Below, in pieces: positions 32,407 to 41,199 of a stretch of DNA of 64,000 bases (its first letter is position 1; every line of letters begins with the position of its first letter). The translations under genes were made by a program, and so were the position numbers. The DNA is from Curtobacterium sp. MR_MD2014 (GTDB lineage Bacteria > Actinomycetota > Actinomycetes > Actinomycetales > Microbacteriaceae): positions 2,480,001-2,544,000 of the forward strand of contig NZ_CP009755.1 of the NCBI RefSeq assembly GCF_000772085.1, read 5' to 3'. Below the pieces are notes generated by a model. The model worked only from the letters and a program-made list of their open reading frames with translations. It was not told where the DNA came from and did no database searches.

Positions 32407-33203
32407 GCCGCCGCCACGGCGTCCACCCGGGCACGCCCTGCCGGCCCGGAGGCCTCGTACACGTCGTTCGCGATCGCTGCGACGACCGCGAAGAGCGCCG
32501 CCATCGAGTCGAACGCCGACGGCGAGTCCACCGGGCAGAGCACCGCGGTCGCCGCGGGCGCCGCGATCACGGCTGCGGTCGGGTCGCCGAGCACGACCAC
32601 GTCGGCGCCGGTCGCGACGCAGTGCCGCACGAGCCGTTCGGCACCCGCCGCGTGCCGCCTGACCGTGACGAGCACGACGAGGTCGCGGCGGTCGAGGTCG
32701 GCGACCTCCTCGCCCAGGCGCTGCCCCGGTGCCGGACCGATCCGGACGTCCGGTCGCACCTGGGCCAGCTGCGACCGGAGCTGCATGGCGACGGGGTGCG
32801 CGCCGCGTTCCCCGAAGACGAGCACCCGCCGGGCACGGACGATCCGGCGGGCGAGCCGGACGCGGTCGGCCCGGGCGAGCGAGGCGAACGCGGCGTCGAG
32901 GTTGCGTGCCTCGACGGCCCGCTGGTCGACGTGCGCGGCGTCCTCGGCGGCCCACGGCAGGCCGCTCCCCCGCGCGGACATGAGCTCCTGGCGGACCTCG
33001 GCGGCGTCCTGGAACCCCAGGGACCGGACGAGCCGCGAGACGGTGGCCTTCGACGTGCCCGACTCGGCCGCGAGCTCGGCGGAGGTGCCGACGAGCAGCA
33101 GCTCCGGATCGTGCCGGACCATCGCGGCGACCCGGCGTTCCGCGGGCGACAGGCGGTCCCAGACGGCGTCCACCCGGGCACGGACGTCCGGCGCGGCGCT
33201 CAC
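32373..33203 (-). CDS. MurR/RpiR family transcriptional regulator of the allantoin operon
   Basis: A 276-residue regulator with an N-terminal HTH_6 domain (residues 5-80, with LAAESGTSKATVSRLVRSLG) and a C-terminal SIS phosphosugar-type domain (RRVLVFGERGAH, LVVLVTVRRHAAGAERLV). RpiR proteins usually bind phosphosugars. Here it is the last gene of the allantoin operon with a GTGA overlap, so it probably senses an allantoin-pathway compound. The ligand is unknown. Confidence 0.82.
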   Translation of the reverse strand: MSAAPDVRARVDAVWDRLSPAERRVAAMVRHDPELLLVGTSAELAAESGTSKATVSRLVRSLGFQDAAEVRQELMSARGSGLPWAAEDAAHVDQRAVEARNLDAAFASLARADRVRLARRIVRARRVLVFGERGAHPVAMQLRSQLAQVRPDVRIGPAPGQRLGEEVADLDRRDLVVLVTVRRHAAGAERLVRHCVATGADVVVLGDPTAAVIAAPAATAVLCPVDSPSAFDSMAALFAVVAAIANDVYEASGPAGRARVDAVAAAYDALGELAPR

Positions 33204-34501
33204 CGGGTCTCCGCACGGTCGTCGGCGATGCGCTCGACGGCGACGGCCAGCGCGTCGAGGCCGAGCGCGACGTCGTCCTCGGAGACGAACTCGTCCGGGT
33301 GATGGCTGATGCCGTCGGGGTTGCGCAGGAACAGCATCGCGACGTCGGTGACCAGCCCGAGGGACATCGCGTCGTGCCCGGCGCGCGAGAAGAGCTCCGC
33401 TGGTGTGGCCTCCCCGGTCGCGGCGATCCCCGCACGGACGGCGTCCATCAACGCCGGGGCACAGAACACCGCCGGGGCACGGTGCACCTCGGTCGGCGAC
33501 ACGGTCACGCCACGACGGGCTCCGATCTCGTCGAAGACCGCCGTGATCGACTCCCAGACGCGGTCACGTCCCTCGTCGAACTCCCCCCGCAGGTCGACGC
33601 TGAACCGGGCCAGGCCGGGGACGACGTTGACCGCCCCGGGCTCGACGGACATCGTGCCGACGGTGCCGACGTGCTGCTCGGCGCGACAGATCCGCTCGAC
33701 GGCGAGCGCCGCCTCGGCCGCGGCGAGCAGCGCGTCGTGACGCCGCTCGTACGGGGTGCCGCCGGCGTGCCGTGCCTCGCCGACGGCCTCGACGGTGAAC
33801 CGCCGGGCGCTCGCGATGCTCGTGACGACACCGAGCGCCTGCCCCGCCTGCTCGAGGTGGGGGCCCTGCTCGATGTGCGCCTCGAGGTAGCCGACGAGCC
33901 GCTCCGGGGGCAGTGCCGCCTCGCCGACGCGTTCCGGATCGAGCCCGAAGTCGGTGAAGGCCCGGCGGAGCGTGACACCGTCGCCGTCCTCGAGGTCCCA
34001 CCACGCGTCGTCCCAGACCCCCGCCACGGCCGACGAGCCCAACAGTGCCTTGCCGAAGCGCGTCCCTTCCTCGTCGGAGAACGCGATCACCTGCAGCGCG
34101 AAGGGCAGCGGGCCGGAGGCCGTGAGCCGCGCGACCGTGCGGATCGCCATGAGCACGCCGACCACTCCGTCGTACCGGCCGGCGTCCACCACGGTGTCGA
34201 GGTGTGAGCCGAGCAGCAGCACGGGTGCGTCCGGCGTCGCACCGTCGACGATGCCGTGCAGGTTGCCCGCGGCGTCCTGCCAGGTGCGGAGTCCGGCGTC
34301 GCGCATCCACTCCGCGACCACGGCGTTCACCCGGGCGTGCTCCGGCGACAGGTAGACGCGGGTGGTGCGTCCGTCGTCCTGCGAGATCCCGGCGAGCGCG
34401 TCGCACCACCGGACGATCGTCGCGGCGTCGGCGATCGCCCGGGTGCTCGCGGTCGGCGCCGCGGGGGCCTCGGCCGTCGCGGGTCCGGTCGTCGTCGTCA
34501 C
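33200..34501 (-). CDS. M20-family allantoate/ureidoglycolate amidohydrolase
   Basis: A 433-residue metallo-amidase of the AllC/hydantoinase-carbamoylase group. The metal sites are visible in LLLGSHLDTVVDAGRYDGVVG, AFSDEEGTRFG and EAHIEQGPHLE, with RAGHDAMSLG and HHPDEFV near the end. In this operon the likely reaction is allantoate to ureidoglycine, ammonia and carbon dioxide, or the next ureido hydrolysis. It overlaps both neighbours by four bases. Confidence 0.85.
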   Translation of the reverse strand: MTTTTGPATAEAPAAPTASTRAIADAATIVRWCDALAGISQDDGRTTRVYLSPEHARVNAVVAEWMRDAGLRTWQDAAGNLHGIVDGATPDAPVLLLGSHLDTVVDAGRYDGVVGVLMAIRTVARLTASGPLPFALQVIAFSDEEGTRFGKALLGSSAVAGVWDDAWWDLEDGDGVTLRRAFTDFGLDPERVGEAALPPERLVGYLEAHIEQGPHLEQAGQALGVVTSIASARRFTVEAVGEARHAGGTPYERRHDALLAAAEAALAVERICRAEQHVGTVGTMSVEPGAVNVVPGLARFSVDLRGEFDEGRDRVWESITAVFDEIGARRGVTVSPTEVHRAPAVFCAPALMDAVRAGIAATGEATPAELFSRAGHDAMSLGLVTDVAMLFLRNPDGISHHPDEFVSEDDVALGLDALAVAVERIADDRAETR

Positions 34502-35739
34502 AGGGCTGCCCCGACCGGCGCGACGCGGCCGGCGTGGACGTCGAGCGCGGCGTCGACCCCGGCGCCCTGCGGGACGGCGTGCCCGGCCCGGCGCAGGCAG
34601 TGTTCGAGGGCGGCCAGCGTGCGCACGACGGTGTCCTTGCGGGCGTTGTAGCCCATCGTGCCGATGCGCCAGACCCGTCCGTGCAGCGGCCCGAACGAGG
34701 TCCCGATCTCGATGCCGTGGTCCTCGAGCATCGCGCCGCGGACCTCGTCGCCGACGACGCCGTCCGGGATCTCCACGGCGACCACGTTGTGCATCTTGTG
34801 CGCGACGTCACCGAACACCTGCAGTCCGAGCGCCTCGACCCCGGCGAGCATCGCGCGACCGGCGATCGCGTGGCGCTCGACCACGGCGTCCCGCCCCTCC
34901 TCGAGCAGGATGCGGGCGCACTCGTTCGCGGCGTAGAGCATCGACGCGGCCTCGGTGTGGTGGTTGAGGCGCCGCGGGCCCCAGTAGTCGAGGATCATCG
35001 CGAGGTCGAGGTAGTTCGAGCGGATCGGGTCGTCGGACACGACGTCGTCGGCCTCGCGGATGCCGGCCTCGATGCTGCGGCGACCGTCGAGCACGGCCAC
35101 GGCACGCGGCGACAGGGTGATCGGTGCAGTGCCGGAGGGGCCGCCCAGGCACTTCTGCAGGCCGGCGCTCACGACGTCGATGCCCCAAGCGTCGGTCTCG
35201 AGCGGGTTGCCGCCGATGCTCGCCGTCGCGTCGGTGTAGAGGAGGGCGCCGTGCCGGTCGCAGATCGCCCCGAGCTCGTCGAGCGGCTGGTTCATCGTCG
35301 TCGAGGTGTCGCCCTGCACGATCGCCAGGACCTTCGGTCGGACCCGGCGCACCGCGTCCTCGATCACGGACGGCGGGAAGATCTGCCCCCACGCGGTCTC
35401 GATGGTGTGCACCTCGGCACCGGCACGGGTCGCGATCTCGGCGAGCAGGTGCCCGAAGCGTCCGAAGACCGGCACGAGCACCCGGTCCCCCGGGGCGAGC
35501 AGTGACACCAGGGCCGCTTCGATGCCCGCGCGGGACGTGCCGTCGACGAGCACGGTGGCGTCGTTCCGTGTCCCGAAGACCTGGCGGTAGAGCTCCTGCG
35601 TCGCGGTCATCGTCGTCGTCATCCACGGGTCGTACTGCCCGACGAGCGGGGTCGACAGCGCGCGGAGCACGCGGGGGTCGGCGTCGATCGGCCCCGGTCC
35701 CATCAGGAGTCGGGCGGGTGGGTTGACTGGCTGCGTCAT
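34498..35739 (-). CDS. Class V aminotransferase, probable ureidoglycine-glyoxylate aminotransferase
   Basis: A 413-residue PLP enzyme of the alanine/serine-glyoxylate aminotransferase family. PARLLMGPGPIDADPRVL starts the fold and the cofactor lysine is in VSAGLQKCLGGPSG. Placed between allantoinase and the M20 amidase, it most likely acts as PucG, moving the amino group of ureidoglycine to glyoxylate and producing oxalurate and glycine. Alanine-glyoxylate transfer is the alternative. It has GGAGG before the ATG and a TACGCT box further up, so an internal promoter is possible. Confidence 0.8.
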   Translation of the reverse strand: MTQPVNPPARLLMGPGPIDADPRVLRALSTPLVGQYDPWMTTTMTATQELYRQVFGTRNDATVLVDGTSRAGIEAALVSLLAPGDRVLVPVFGRFGHLLAEIATRAGAEVHTIETAWGQIFPPSVIEDAVRRVRPKVLAIVQGDTSTTMNQPLDELGAICDRHGALLYTDATASIGGNPLETDAWGIDVVSAGLQKCLGGPSGTAPITLSPRAVAVLDGRRSIEAGIREADDVVSDDPIRSNYLDLAMILDYWGPRRLNHHTEAASMLYAANECARILLEEGRDAVVERHAIAGRAMLAGVEALGLQVFGDVAHKMHNVVAVEIPDGVVGDEVRGAMLEDHGIEIGTSFGPLHGRVWRIGTMGYNARKDTVVRTLAALEHCLRRAGHAVPQGAGVDAALDVHAGRVAPVGAAL

Positions 35740-37142
35740 GATGCCTCCGTTCCGGGAACGAGCGTAGCGAAACGTCCGTTTCGTGCGTGTTGCGGCGCCG
35801 CGGGGCGGTCGAGCAGGACCCCCTCGACGGCGGTGACCCCGTGGCCGGCCGTCGCCACGAGCCGCCCGCGGAGCCAGGTCTCGGTGACGACCCCGAGCGT
35901 GTGCAGGCCGGCGTACGCGGACACCGGGTTGCGGTGGGCCAGGGCCGACACCTCGACGACGCCCTCGGCCGCCGGGTCGAGGACGGCGAGGTGCGCGACC
36001 GCACCCGGCGCGATCCGACCGCGGTCGTGGAAGCCGACGATCGCCGCGGGGCCGGTCGTGAACCAGGGCAGGACGGCGTCGAGCGGGAGCCCCCGGCGCA
36101 CGGCCTCGGTCCAGACCGCCCGGAAGCCCACCTGGAGTCCGGCGATGCCGCCCCACGCCGACCCCCAGTCGTCGGTCTTCAGGTCGGCTGTGGACGGCGA
36201 GTGGTCCGACACGACGCAGTCGATCGTGCCGTCGAGCAGCCCCGCCCAGAGCGCGTCGCGGTTCGCGTCGTCGCGGATCGGCGGGCAGCACTTGAACTCG
36301 GTCGCGCCGTCCGGGATCGACCCGGCCTCGAACGCCAGGTAGTGCGGACACGTCTCGACGGTCACCCGGACCCCGTCGGCCTTCGCGGCGCGGATCATCG
36401 GGAGGACCCCGGCGTCGGACAGGTGCAGCACGTGCACGCGGGCACCCGTCGACCGCGCGCCGTCGAGGACCCGCGCGACCGCGGACTGCTCGGCGCTGCT
36501 CGGACGGGTGGCGAGGAAGTCGGCGTACCGTCCGCCGAGCGTCTCGTGCGGCACGAGGTGGTCCGGGTCCTCGGCGTGCACGATGAGCAGGGCGTCGAGC
36601 TCGGCGACCTCCTCGATCGCCGCTCGGAGCTGTACCGGGTCGAGGTGCGGGAACTCGTCCACACCGCTCGGCGCGGTGAAGCACTTGAAGCCGAAGACCC
36701 CGGCGTCGTGCAGCGGACCGCGTGCTCCGGCGTTCGCGGGGACCGCGCCGCCCCAGAACCCGACGTCCACCGCGACCCGGCCCGCGGCGCTCGCCCGCTT
36801 CACCGCGAGGGCGTCGACGTCGACCGTGGCCGGGATCGAGTTGAGCGGCATGTCGATGATCGTGGTCACGCCGCCGAGGGCCGCCGCCCGCGTGGCCGAG
36901 GCGAAGCCCTCCCATTCGGTGCGACCGGGTTCGTTGACGTGCACGTGCGTGTCGACGAGCCCGGGCAGGAGCACGTGCTCGTCGGGCACGGTGCGGTCGA
37001 GCGAGGCCGCGACCGCGGCACCGAACGGCAGGACCGCGTCGACCACGCCGTCGCGGACCACCACCGCGGCCGGGCGGAGGACGCCGTCGACCCACGCCCG
37101 CCGAGCGCGGAGCACCAGGTCGGCGCCCACCGCGGCGCTCAT
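35736..37142 (-). CDS. allB: Allantoinase
   Basis: A 468-residue cyclic amidohydrolase that opens the allantoin ring to allantoate. The HxH motif is in LPGLVDTHVHVNEPGRTEWEG, the bridging lysine in GVFGFKCFTAPSG, and further ligands in HVLHLSDAG, ETCPHYL and VVSDHSPS. Length and the NEPGRTEWEGF stretch distinguish it from dihydropyrimidinases. The ATG overlaps the stop of the racemase gene and its stop overlaps the aminotransferase ATG. Confidence 0.92.
   Translation of the reverse strand: MSAAVGADLVLRARRAWVDGVLRPAAVVVRDGVVDAVLPFGAAVAASLDRTVPDEHVLLPGLVDTHVHVNEPGRTEWEGFASATRAAALGGVTTIIDMPLNSIPATVDVDALAVKRASAAGRVAVDVGFWGGAVPANAGARGPLHDAGVFGFKCFTAPSGVDEFPHLDPVQLRAAIEEVAELDALLIVHAEDPDHLVPHETLGGRYADFLATRPSSAEQSAVARVLDGARSTGARVHVLHLSDAGVLPMIRAAKADGVRVTVETCPHYLAFEAGSIPDGATEFKCCPPIRDDANRDALWAGLLDGTIDCVVSDHSPSTADLKTDDWGSAWGGIAGLQVGFRAVWTEAVRRGLPLDAVLPWFTTGPAAIVGFHDRGRIAPGAVAHLAVLDPAAEGVVEVSALAHRNPVSAYAGLHTLGVVTETWLRGRLVATAGHGVTAVEGVLLDRPAAPQHARNGRFATLVPGTEAS
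35768..35783. promoter_or_regulatory. Candidate operator next to an internal promoter
   Basis: CGAAACGTCCGTTTCG is a perfect 7-bp inverted repeat around TC. It lies at the 3' end of allB, beside a TACGCT -10 box (minus strand, 35761-35766) and 29 bases before the aminotransferase ATG. The adjacent CGTTCCGGGAACG (35748-35760) is another palindrome. A related site is at 39712-39725. The RpiR protein is the likely binder, by inference only. Confidence 0.4.
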
Positions 37143-37915
37143 GCCGAGGCCCCCGCGAGCACGATCGGCGCGGAGACGTCGGACCTCTGCAGCGTGAACC
37201 CGGACAGGAGCCCGGTCACCGGCTTCGGTGGCGGAGGCGCGTACTCGCCGGTCTTGCCCGTGCGCAGCCCGAGCCGGACGAGCGACTCCGCGAGCACCGT
37301 CGCCGCAGCCACCCCGTCGACCACCGGCGCACCGATCTCGCGCGAGACCTCGGCACAGAACGCGGCCATGCCCGCGCAGCCGAGCACCACCGCATCGGCG
37401 CCGCCGGCGAGCACGGCGCGGCACTCCTCGACGACGAGCTCCCGGGCGCCCGACGTCGGATCGTCGAGCTGCAGCACCGGCACCTCGCACGCACGGACCT
37501 CGGTCACCAGGGACGCGAACCCGTAGCGCTCCGCGAGCTCCCACGCCCGTCCGGTCGTGCGCGCCAGCGTCGTGACGACCCCGAACCGGCGCCCCAGCAT
37601 CGCAGCGGCGTGGAAGCCGGCCTCGGCGATCCCGAGCACCGGCCCGACGGCCAGCTCGCGCGCGGCGTCGAGACCCGGGTCGCCGAAGCACGCGACGACG
37701 TACGCGTCGACACCCTCCTGCTCGCCGAGCGCGATCTGCTCCAGGAGCCCGGGGACCGCCAGGGCCTCCTCGTAGTGACTCTCGATCGAGGCGGGTCCGG
37801 TGATGGGCGTCACCGCCTCGACGACGGTGCCGGTTCCGGCGACCGCGGCCGCGGCGCGGCCGATCGAGGCCGTCATCGACGGGGTGGTGTTGGGGTTGAC
37901 GACGCGGATGCGCAA
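37139..37915 (-). CDS. Allantoin (hydantoin) racemase, Asp/Glu racemase family
   Basis: A 258-residue racemase of the HyuA/HpxA group: MRIRVVNPNTTPSMT at the start and the two catalytic cysteines in YVVACFGDPG and VLGCAGMA. It interconverts allantoin enantiomers so that allantoinase can use both. The start is a rare TTG at 37915, preceded by GAGAGG; no ATG or GTG in frame gives the conserved beginning. The gene leads the tightly overlapped operon. Confidence 0.85.
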   Translation of the reverse strand: MRIRVVNPNTTPSMTASIGRAAAAVAGTGTVVEAVTPITGPASIESHYEEALAVPGLLEQIALGEQEGVDAYVVACFGDPGLDAARELAVGPVLGIAEAGFHAAAMLGRRFGVVTTLARTTGRAWELAERYGFASLVTEVRACEVPVLQLDDPTSGARELVVEECRAVLAGGADAVVLGCAGMAAFCAEVSREIGAPVVDGVAAATVLAESLVRLGLRTGKTGEYAPPPPKPVTGLLSGFTLQRSDVSAPIVLAGASA

Positions 37916-37976
37916 GCGGGGCCTCTCAGGCGGGGGTGGGGACGAGGAGGAGGTGGTGGACCCGGGCGGCGACGGT

Positions 37977-38009
37977 CCGGCCGGGAGGCGTGTCGCGCCT
38001 CCCGGCCGG
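37977..38009. terminator. Hairpin between the permease and racemase genes
   Basis: CCGGCCGGGAGGCG pairs perfectly with CGCCTCCCGGCCGG around TGTCG. It lies 26 bases after the permease stop and 61 bases before the racemase TTG. I see no clear promoter between it and the racemase, so it may be a partial terminator that lowers enzyme expression relative to the permease. Confidence 0.7.
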
Positions 38010-38035
38010 GGTCGGTGCAGGGGTGTGGCGGACGG

Positions 38036-39598
38036 TCAGTCGCGTCCTGCAGCCGCGCCGTCGTCGACCGTCGGATCCTCCGATGCCAGCACCGGCATCC
38101 GCGGCGACCGACGCTCGAGCGCCCAGAAGACGACCAGCCCGAGCCCGCAGCCGATGAACCAGCTGTAGTTGCTCAACCACGGCAGGACACCCGTCGCGGG
38201 CGGCAGCACCGCGCTGGCGACCGACACCGCGCCGGCGAGCAGCAGGGTCCACATCGCGTTCGGGTTCCAGCCCGCGCGGTACCAGTACCGGGCGGTGGGC
38301 TCCTTCGTGTACATGTCGTCGACCGCCACCCGCTGCTTCGCGACCAGGTAGTAGCCGGCGATCAGGATCCCGAACAGCGGGCCGATCAGCGCGCCGAGGA
38401 TGCCGAGCGTGTAGAGGATCGCCTGGTCGTTGCCGTACCAGTTCCACGGCGTCAGCAGCACGGAGCCGACCGCGGCGATCATGCCGCCCGTCCGCCAGCT
38501 GATCCTCCGCGGGGCGACGTTCGAGAAGTCGAACGCGGGGCTGATGAAGTTCGCGACGATGTTGATGCCGACCGTCGCGGTGACGAACGTCAGGCCGCCG
38601 AGCAGGATCGCGAACGGTGCGTCGATCGCTTGGACCGTCTCGATCGGGTCGGTGATGAGCTTGCCGAACACCGGGACCGTCGCGCTCGCGCAGAGCACGG
38701 TGAGCACCGAGAAGAACAGGAAGTTGATCGGCAGGCCCCAGAGGTTGCCGCGCTTGACGGCTCGGAACGAGCGACCGTAGCGCGAGAAGTCACCGAAGTT
38801 CAGCATCGGACCGGAGAAGTAGCTGACGACGATCGCCACGGCCGAGAGCATGACCGGGATCGAGGCACCGAACGACATGGGCGCGCCCGTGTGCAGCGTC
38901 AGCGAGATGTTGCCGATGCCGGCCCGGGCGACGAGGTAGACGGCGAGCGCGATCATCACGACGTAGACGGCCGGACCGGCGAAGTCGATGAAGCGGCGGA
39001 TCGCCTCCATGCCCATCGAGAAGAGCGCGGCCTGCGCGACCCAGAGGATGCCGTACGAGATCCACCCCAGCGCGGAGAGCCCGAGGAACGAGTGGTCGAG
39101 CAGCGCCGCTGTGCCCGGGACGAACTTCAGGAACACGATGTTGAGCGACTGCGCGGCGAGGAAGGTCTGCACGCCGTACCAGGCCGTCGCGATCAGGCCG
39201 CGGATGACGGCGGGGACGTTCGCCCCGATGACGCCGAACACCGCGCGGTTGATGACCGGGTACGGCACCCCGGTGCGCTGGGACGGCTTCGCGACGAGGT
39301 TCGCGAACACCTGCACGATGAGGATGCCGACGACCAGGGCGACGAGCACCTGCCAGCTCGCGATGCCGAGCGCGAAGAGCGACCCGGCGGTGACGTACCC
39401 GCCGACCGAGTGCACGTCGGACATCCAGAAGGCGAAGATGTTGTAGCTCGTCCATCGCTGCTCGCGCAGCGGGGCGAGGTCCTCGTTGGTGAGCGCCGGG
39501 TCGTACCCGGGCTTGACGATGCCGGCGCCGGCGGCTGCCGACGACGTCGTCCGGGGGGCGTGGGGCGCGGCGACCGGGGTCGCGATCTCTGTGACCAA
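38036..39598 (-). CDS. NCS1-family allantoin/purine permease
   Basis: A 520-residue transporter with about 12 helices. NEDLAPLREQRWTSYNIFAFWMSDVHSVGGY is the hallmark N-terminal region of NCS1 (PucI/Fur-type) nucleobase and allantoin permeases, followed by FGVIGANVPAVIRGLIATAWYGVQ and SYFSGPMLNFGDFSRYG. Genome context makes allantoin the likely substrate. The start is TTG at 39598, five bases after GGAGG. A TAGCGT -10 box on the minus strand (39645-39650) lies further up. Confidence 0.9.
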   Translation of the reverse strand: MVTEIATPVAAPHAPRTTSSAAAGAGIVKPGYDPALTNEDLAPLREQRWTSYNIFAFWMSDVHSVGGYVTAGSLFALGIASWQVLVALVVGILIVQVFANLVAKPSQRTGVPYPVINRAVFGVIGANVPAVIRGLIATAWYGVQTFLAAQSLNIVFLKFVPGTAALLDHSFLGLSALGWISYGILWVAQAALFSMGMEAIRRFIDFAGPAVYVVMIALAVYLVARAGIGNISLTLHTGAPMSFGASIPVMLSAVAIVVSYFSGPMLNFGDFSRYGRSFRAVKRGNLWGLPINFLFFSVLTVLCASATVPVFGKLITDPIETVQAIDAPFAILLGGLTFVTATVGINIVANFISPAFDFSNVAPRRISWRTGGMIAAVGSVLLTPWNWYGNDQAILYTLGILGALIGPLFGILIAGYYLVAKQRVAVDDMYTKEPTARYWYRAGWNPNAMWTLLLAGAVSVASAVLPPATGVLPWLSNYSWFIGCGLGLVVFWALERRSPRMPVLASEDPTVDDGAAAGRD

Positions 39599-39711
39599 GG
39601 CGTCCTCCGTGGGAGTGTGCGGCGGGGGTCCCCGCTCGAGGACGACGCTACGAAGGCACTTCGCGTCGCCCGTTTCCCTCGTGTAACGGTCGTGTGACAC
39701 GGACAGCCGCT

Positions 39712-39725
39712 GGAACGCTCGTTCC
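39712..39725. promoter_or_regulatory. Candidate operator upstream of the permease
   Basis: GGAACGCTCGTTCC is a perfect 6-bp inverted repeat around CT, and fits G(G/A)AACG-N2-CGTT(C/T)C shared with the site at 35768-35783. It lies about 115 bases before the permease start and about 90 before the divergent VOC gene. CCGTT and AACGG arms nearby (39670-39690) form another imperfect repeat. Confidence 0.4.
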
Positions 39726-39812
39726 GGGCGGCAGCTGCGGGATGCCGCAGGGAACGCCGCAGGTCCTGCCCCAAGCCCGTCCAGGCCGCCCGACCGGCTC
39801 CATCATCGAGGG

Positions 39813-40367
39813 ATGACCACGGGCATCCGGATCGACCACGTCGGCGTCACCGTGCCGGACGTGGAGGCCGCCACGGCGTTCTTCGCGAACGCCTTCGACG
39901 CCGTCGTGCTGTACGACGTGCGCCGGACCACCGACGAGCCGAACGGCACACCGGAGGCCCACCGCTACCTCGGCATCCCGTCGTCGATGGCGCAGGGCGC
40001 GATCCGCATGCTCGCGCTGCCCGAGGGACCCGGACTCGAGCTCTTCGAGTACCGCGGGCCCGACCAGCGCGCCGCCGCGCACCCGTCGGACCTCGGGTGG
40101 CAGCACCTGGCGCTGTACGTCGACGACCTCGACGCAGCCCTCGCCCGCGCGGAGTCCGCCGGTGCCGTCCGCAACTCGGACCCGCGGCCGCTGCGCGGCG
40201 AGGAGGCCGGGGAGGGCAACCGGTTCGTCTACACGCGCACCCCGTGGGGGTCGACGCTCGAGATGGTCACCTACCCGACGCCGCAGCCGTACCTGCTGCA
40301 CGCGCCGCGGGCGAAGTGGGCGCCGTGGCCGGACGTCGCCCAGCTCCGGCAACTGGACCGGGCCTGA
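39813..40367 (+). CDS. VOC family protein (glyoxalase-like)
   Basis: A 184-residue vicinal-oxygen-chelate fold protein with two beta-alpha-beta-beta-beta units: IRIDHVGVTVPDVEAATAFFANAF at the start, GWQHLALYVDDLDAALARA in the middle, and RTPWGSTLEMVTYP giving the usual metal-binding Glu. Substrate unknown. It is divergent from the permease, so a link with allantoin use is possible but unsupported. Confidence 0.83.
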   Translation: MTTGIRIDHVGVTVPDVEAATAFFANAFDAVVLYDVRRTTDEPNGTPEAHRYLGIPSSMAQGAIRMLALPEGPGLELFEYRGPDQRAAAHPSDLGWQHLALYVDDLDAALARAESAGAVRNSDPRPLRGEEAGEGNRFVYTRTPWGSTLEMVTYPTPQPYLLHAPRAKWAPWPDVAQLRQLDRA

Positions 40368-40464
40368 CCGCATCCGGCTCGTGACCGGTCTGGAGGCACG
40401 GCTCGCGGCCGCCCCGCCGGTCACGGCGGGCGCCGGGTCGCGTCCACGTCGAGAGGCGGACGGG

Positions 40465-41040
40465 TCAGCGGGACGGCTCGACGAGCAGGTCGGCAGCGTC
40501 GCGGGGCGCGAAGCGCTGCGCGAAGTCCCGGTCGTTCGGGATCCAGACGTCGCGCCAGAGCGCGTCGTGACTGCGGCCGAGTGCCCGGTCGCGGGCCGTA
40601 CCGCGGCGAGCTGCGGTGTCGAGGTCGACGTCGCACCAGACGGTCGCGTCGATCGCGGGCAACGCCTCGGGGTGGAAGAGTCCGATGAGGTCCAGGACGA
40701 GGATCCTCGCCTGCGGGAGCGGTTCCTCGGGACCGAGGGCCCGCCGTGCCCAGTCGTACCGCTGGAAGTGCCCGGGCCGTCCTCCTCGGAACGGTTCCAG
40801 TACCGTCGAGACCAGGCGGTCGCGCTCCACTCCGTCCCAGTCCGAGGAACGGCGGTGCGATCGAGCGGGGTCCAGGAAGTCGTCGCCGCGGAGCCGCACG
40901 GCATCGGGCAGTGCTGCGACGAGGCCGCGTGCGAGCGTCGACTTGCCGGAGCCGCAGAAGCCGGAGATGCCGACGACCAGCGGGTGCCCCACGACCCGCG
41001 ATCGCTCGGCGATGTGCTCGAGGACGGTGTCCTGGTCCAT
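40465..41040 (-). CDS. Uridine kinase-like P-loop kinase
   Basis: A 191-residue P-loop kinase. Walker A is GISGFCGSGKST (near residue 23); RLRGDDFLDP resembles the uridine kinase / phosphoribulokinase loop, and ARILVLDLIGLFHPE the following strand. The substrate could be a nucleoside or a pantothenate-like compound. The ATG at 41040 is six bases after a TACACT box, so it looks leaderless. Confidence 0.8.
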   Translation of the reverse strand: MDQDTVLEHIAERSRVVGHPLVVGISGFCGSGKSTLARGLVAALPDAVRLRGDDFLDPARSHRRSSDWDGVERDRLVSTVLEPFRGGRPGHFQRYDWARRALGPEEPLPQARILVLDLIGLFHPEALPAIDATVWCDVDLDTAARRGTARDRALGRSHDALWRDVWIPNDRDFAQRFAPRDAADLLVEPSR

Positions 41041-41199
41041 CCGGCGAGTGTACGAGGAGCGGTCACTCCCGACGTCGACCCGGTGCGCCTCCACTCACCG
41101 ACCGGGACGGAACTGCACCTGGTCGGAGGTCGATGACGAGCAGCGCAGTGGCGGTGGGCATGCCCGATCCTCTCACCGGGCGGTTCCGGGAGGGACCGG

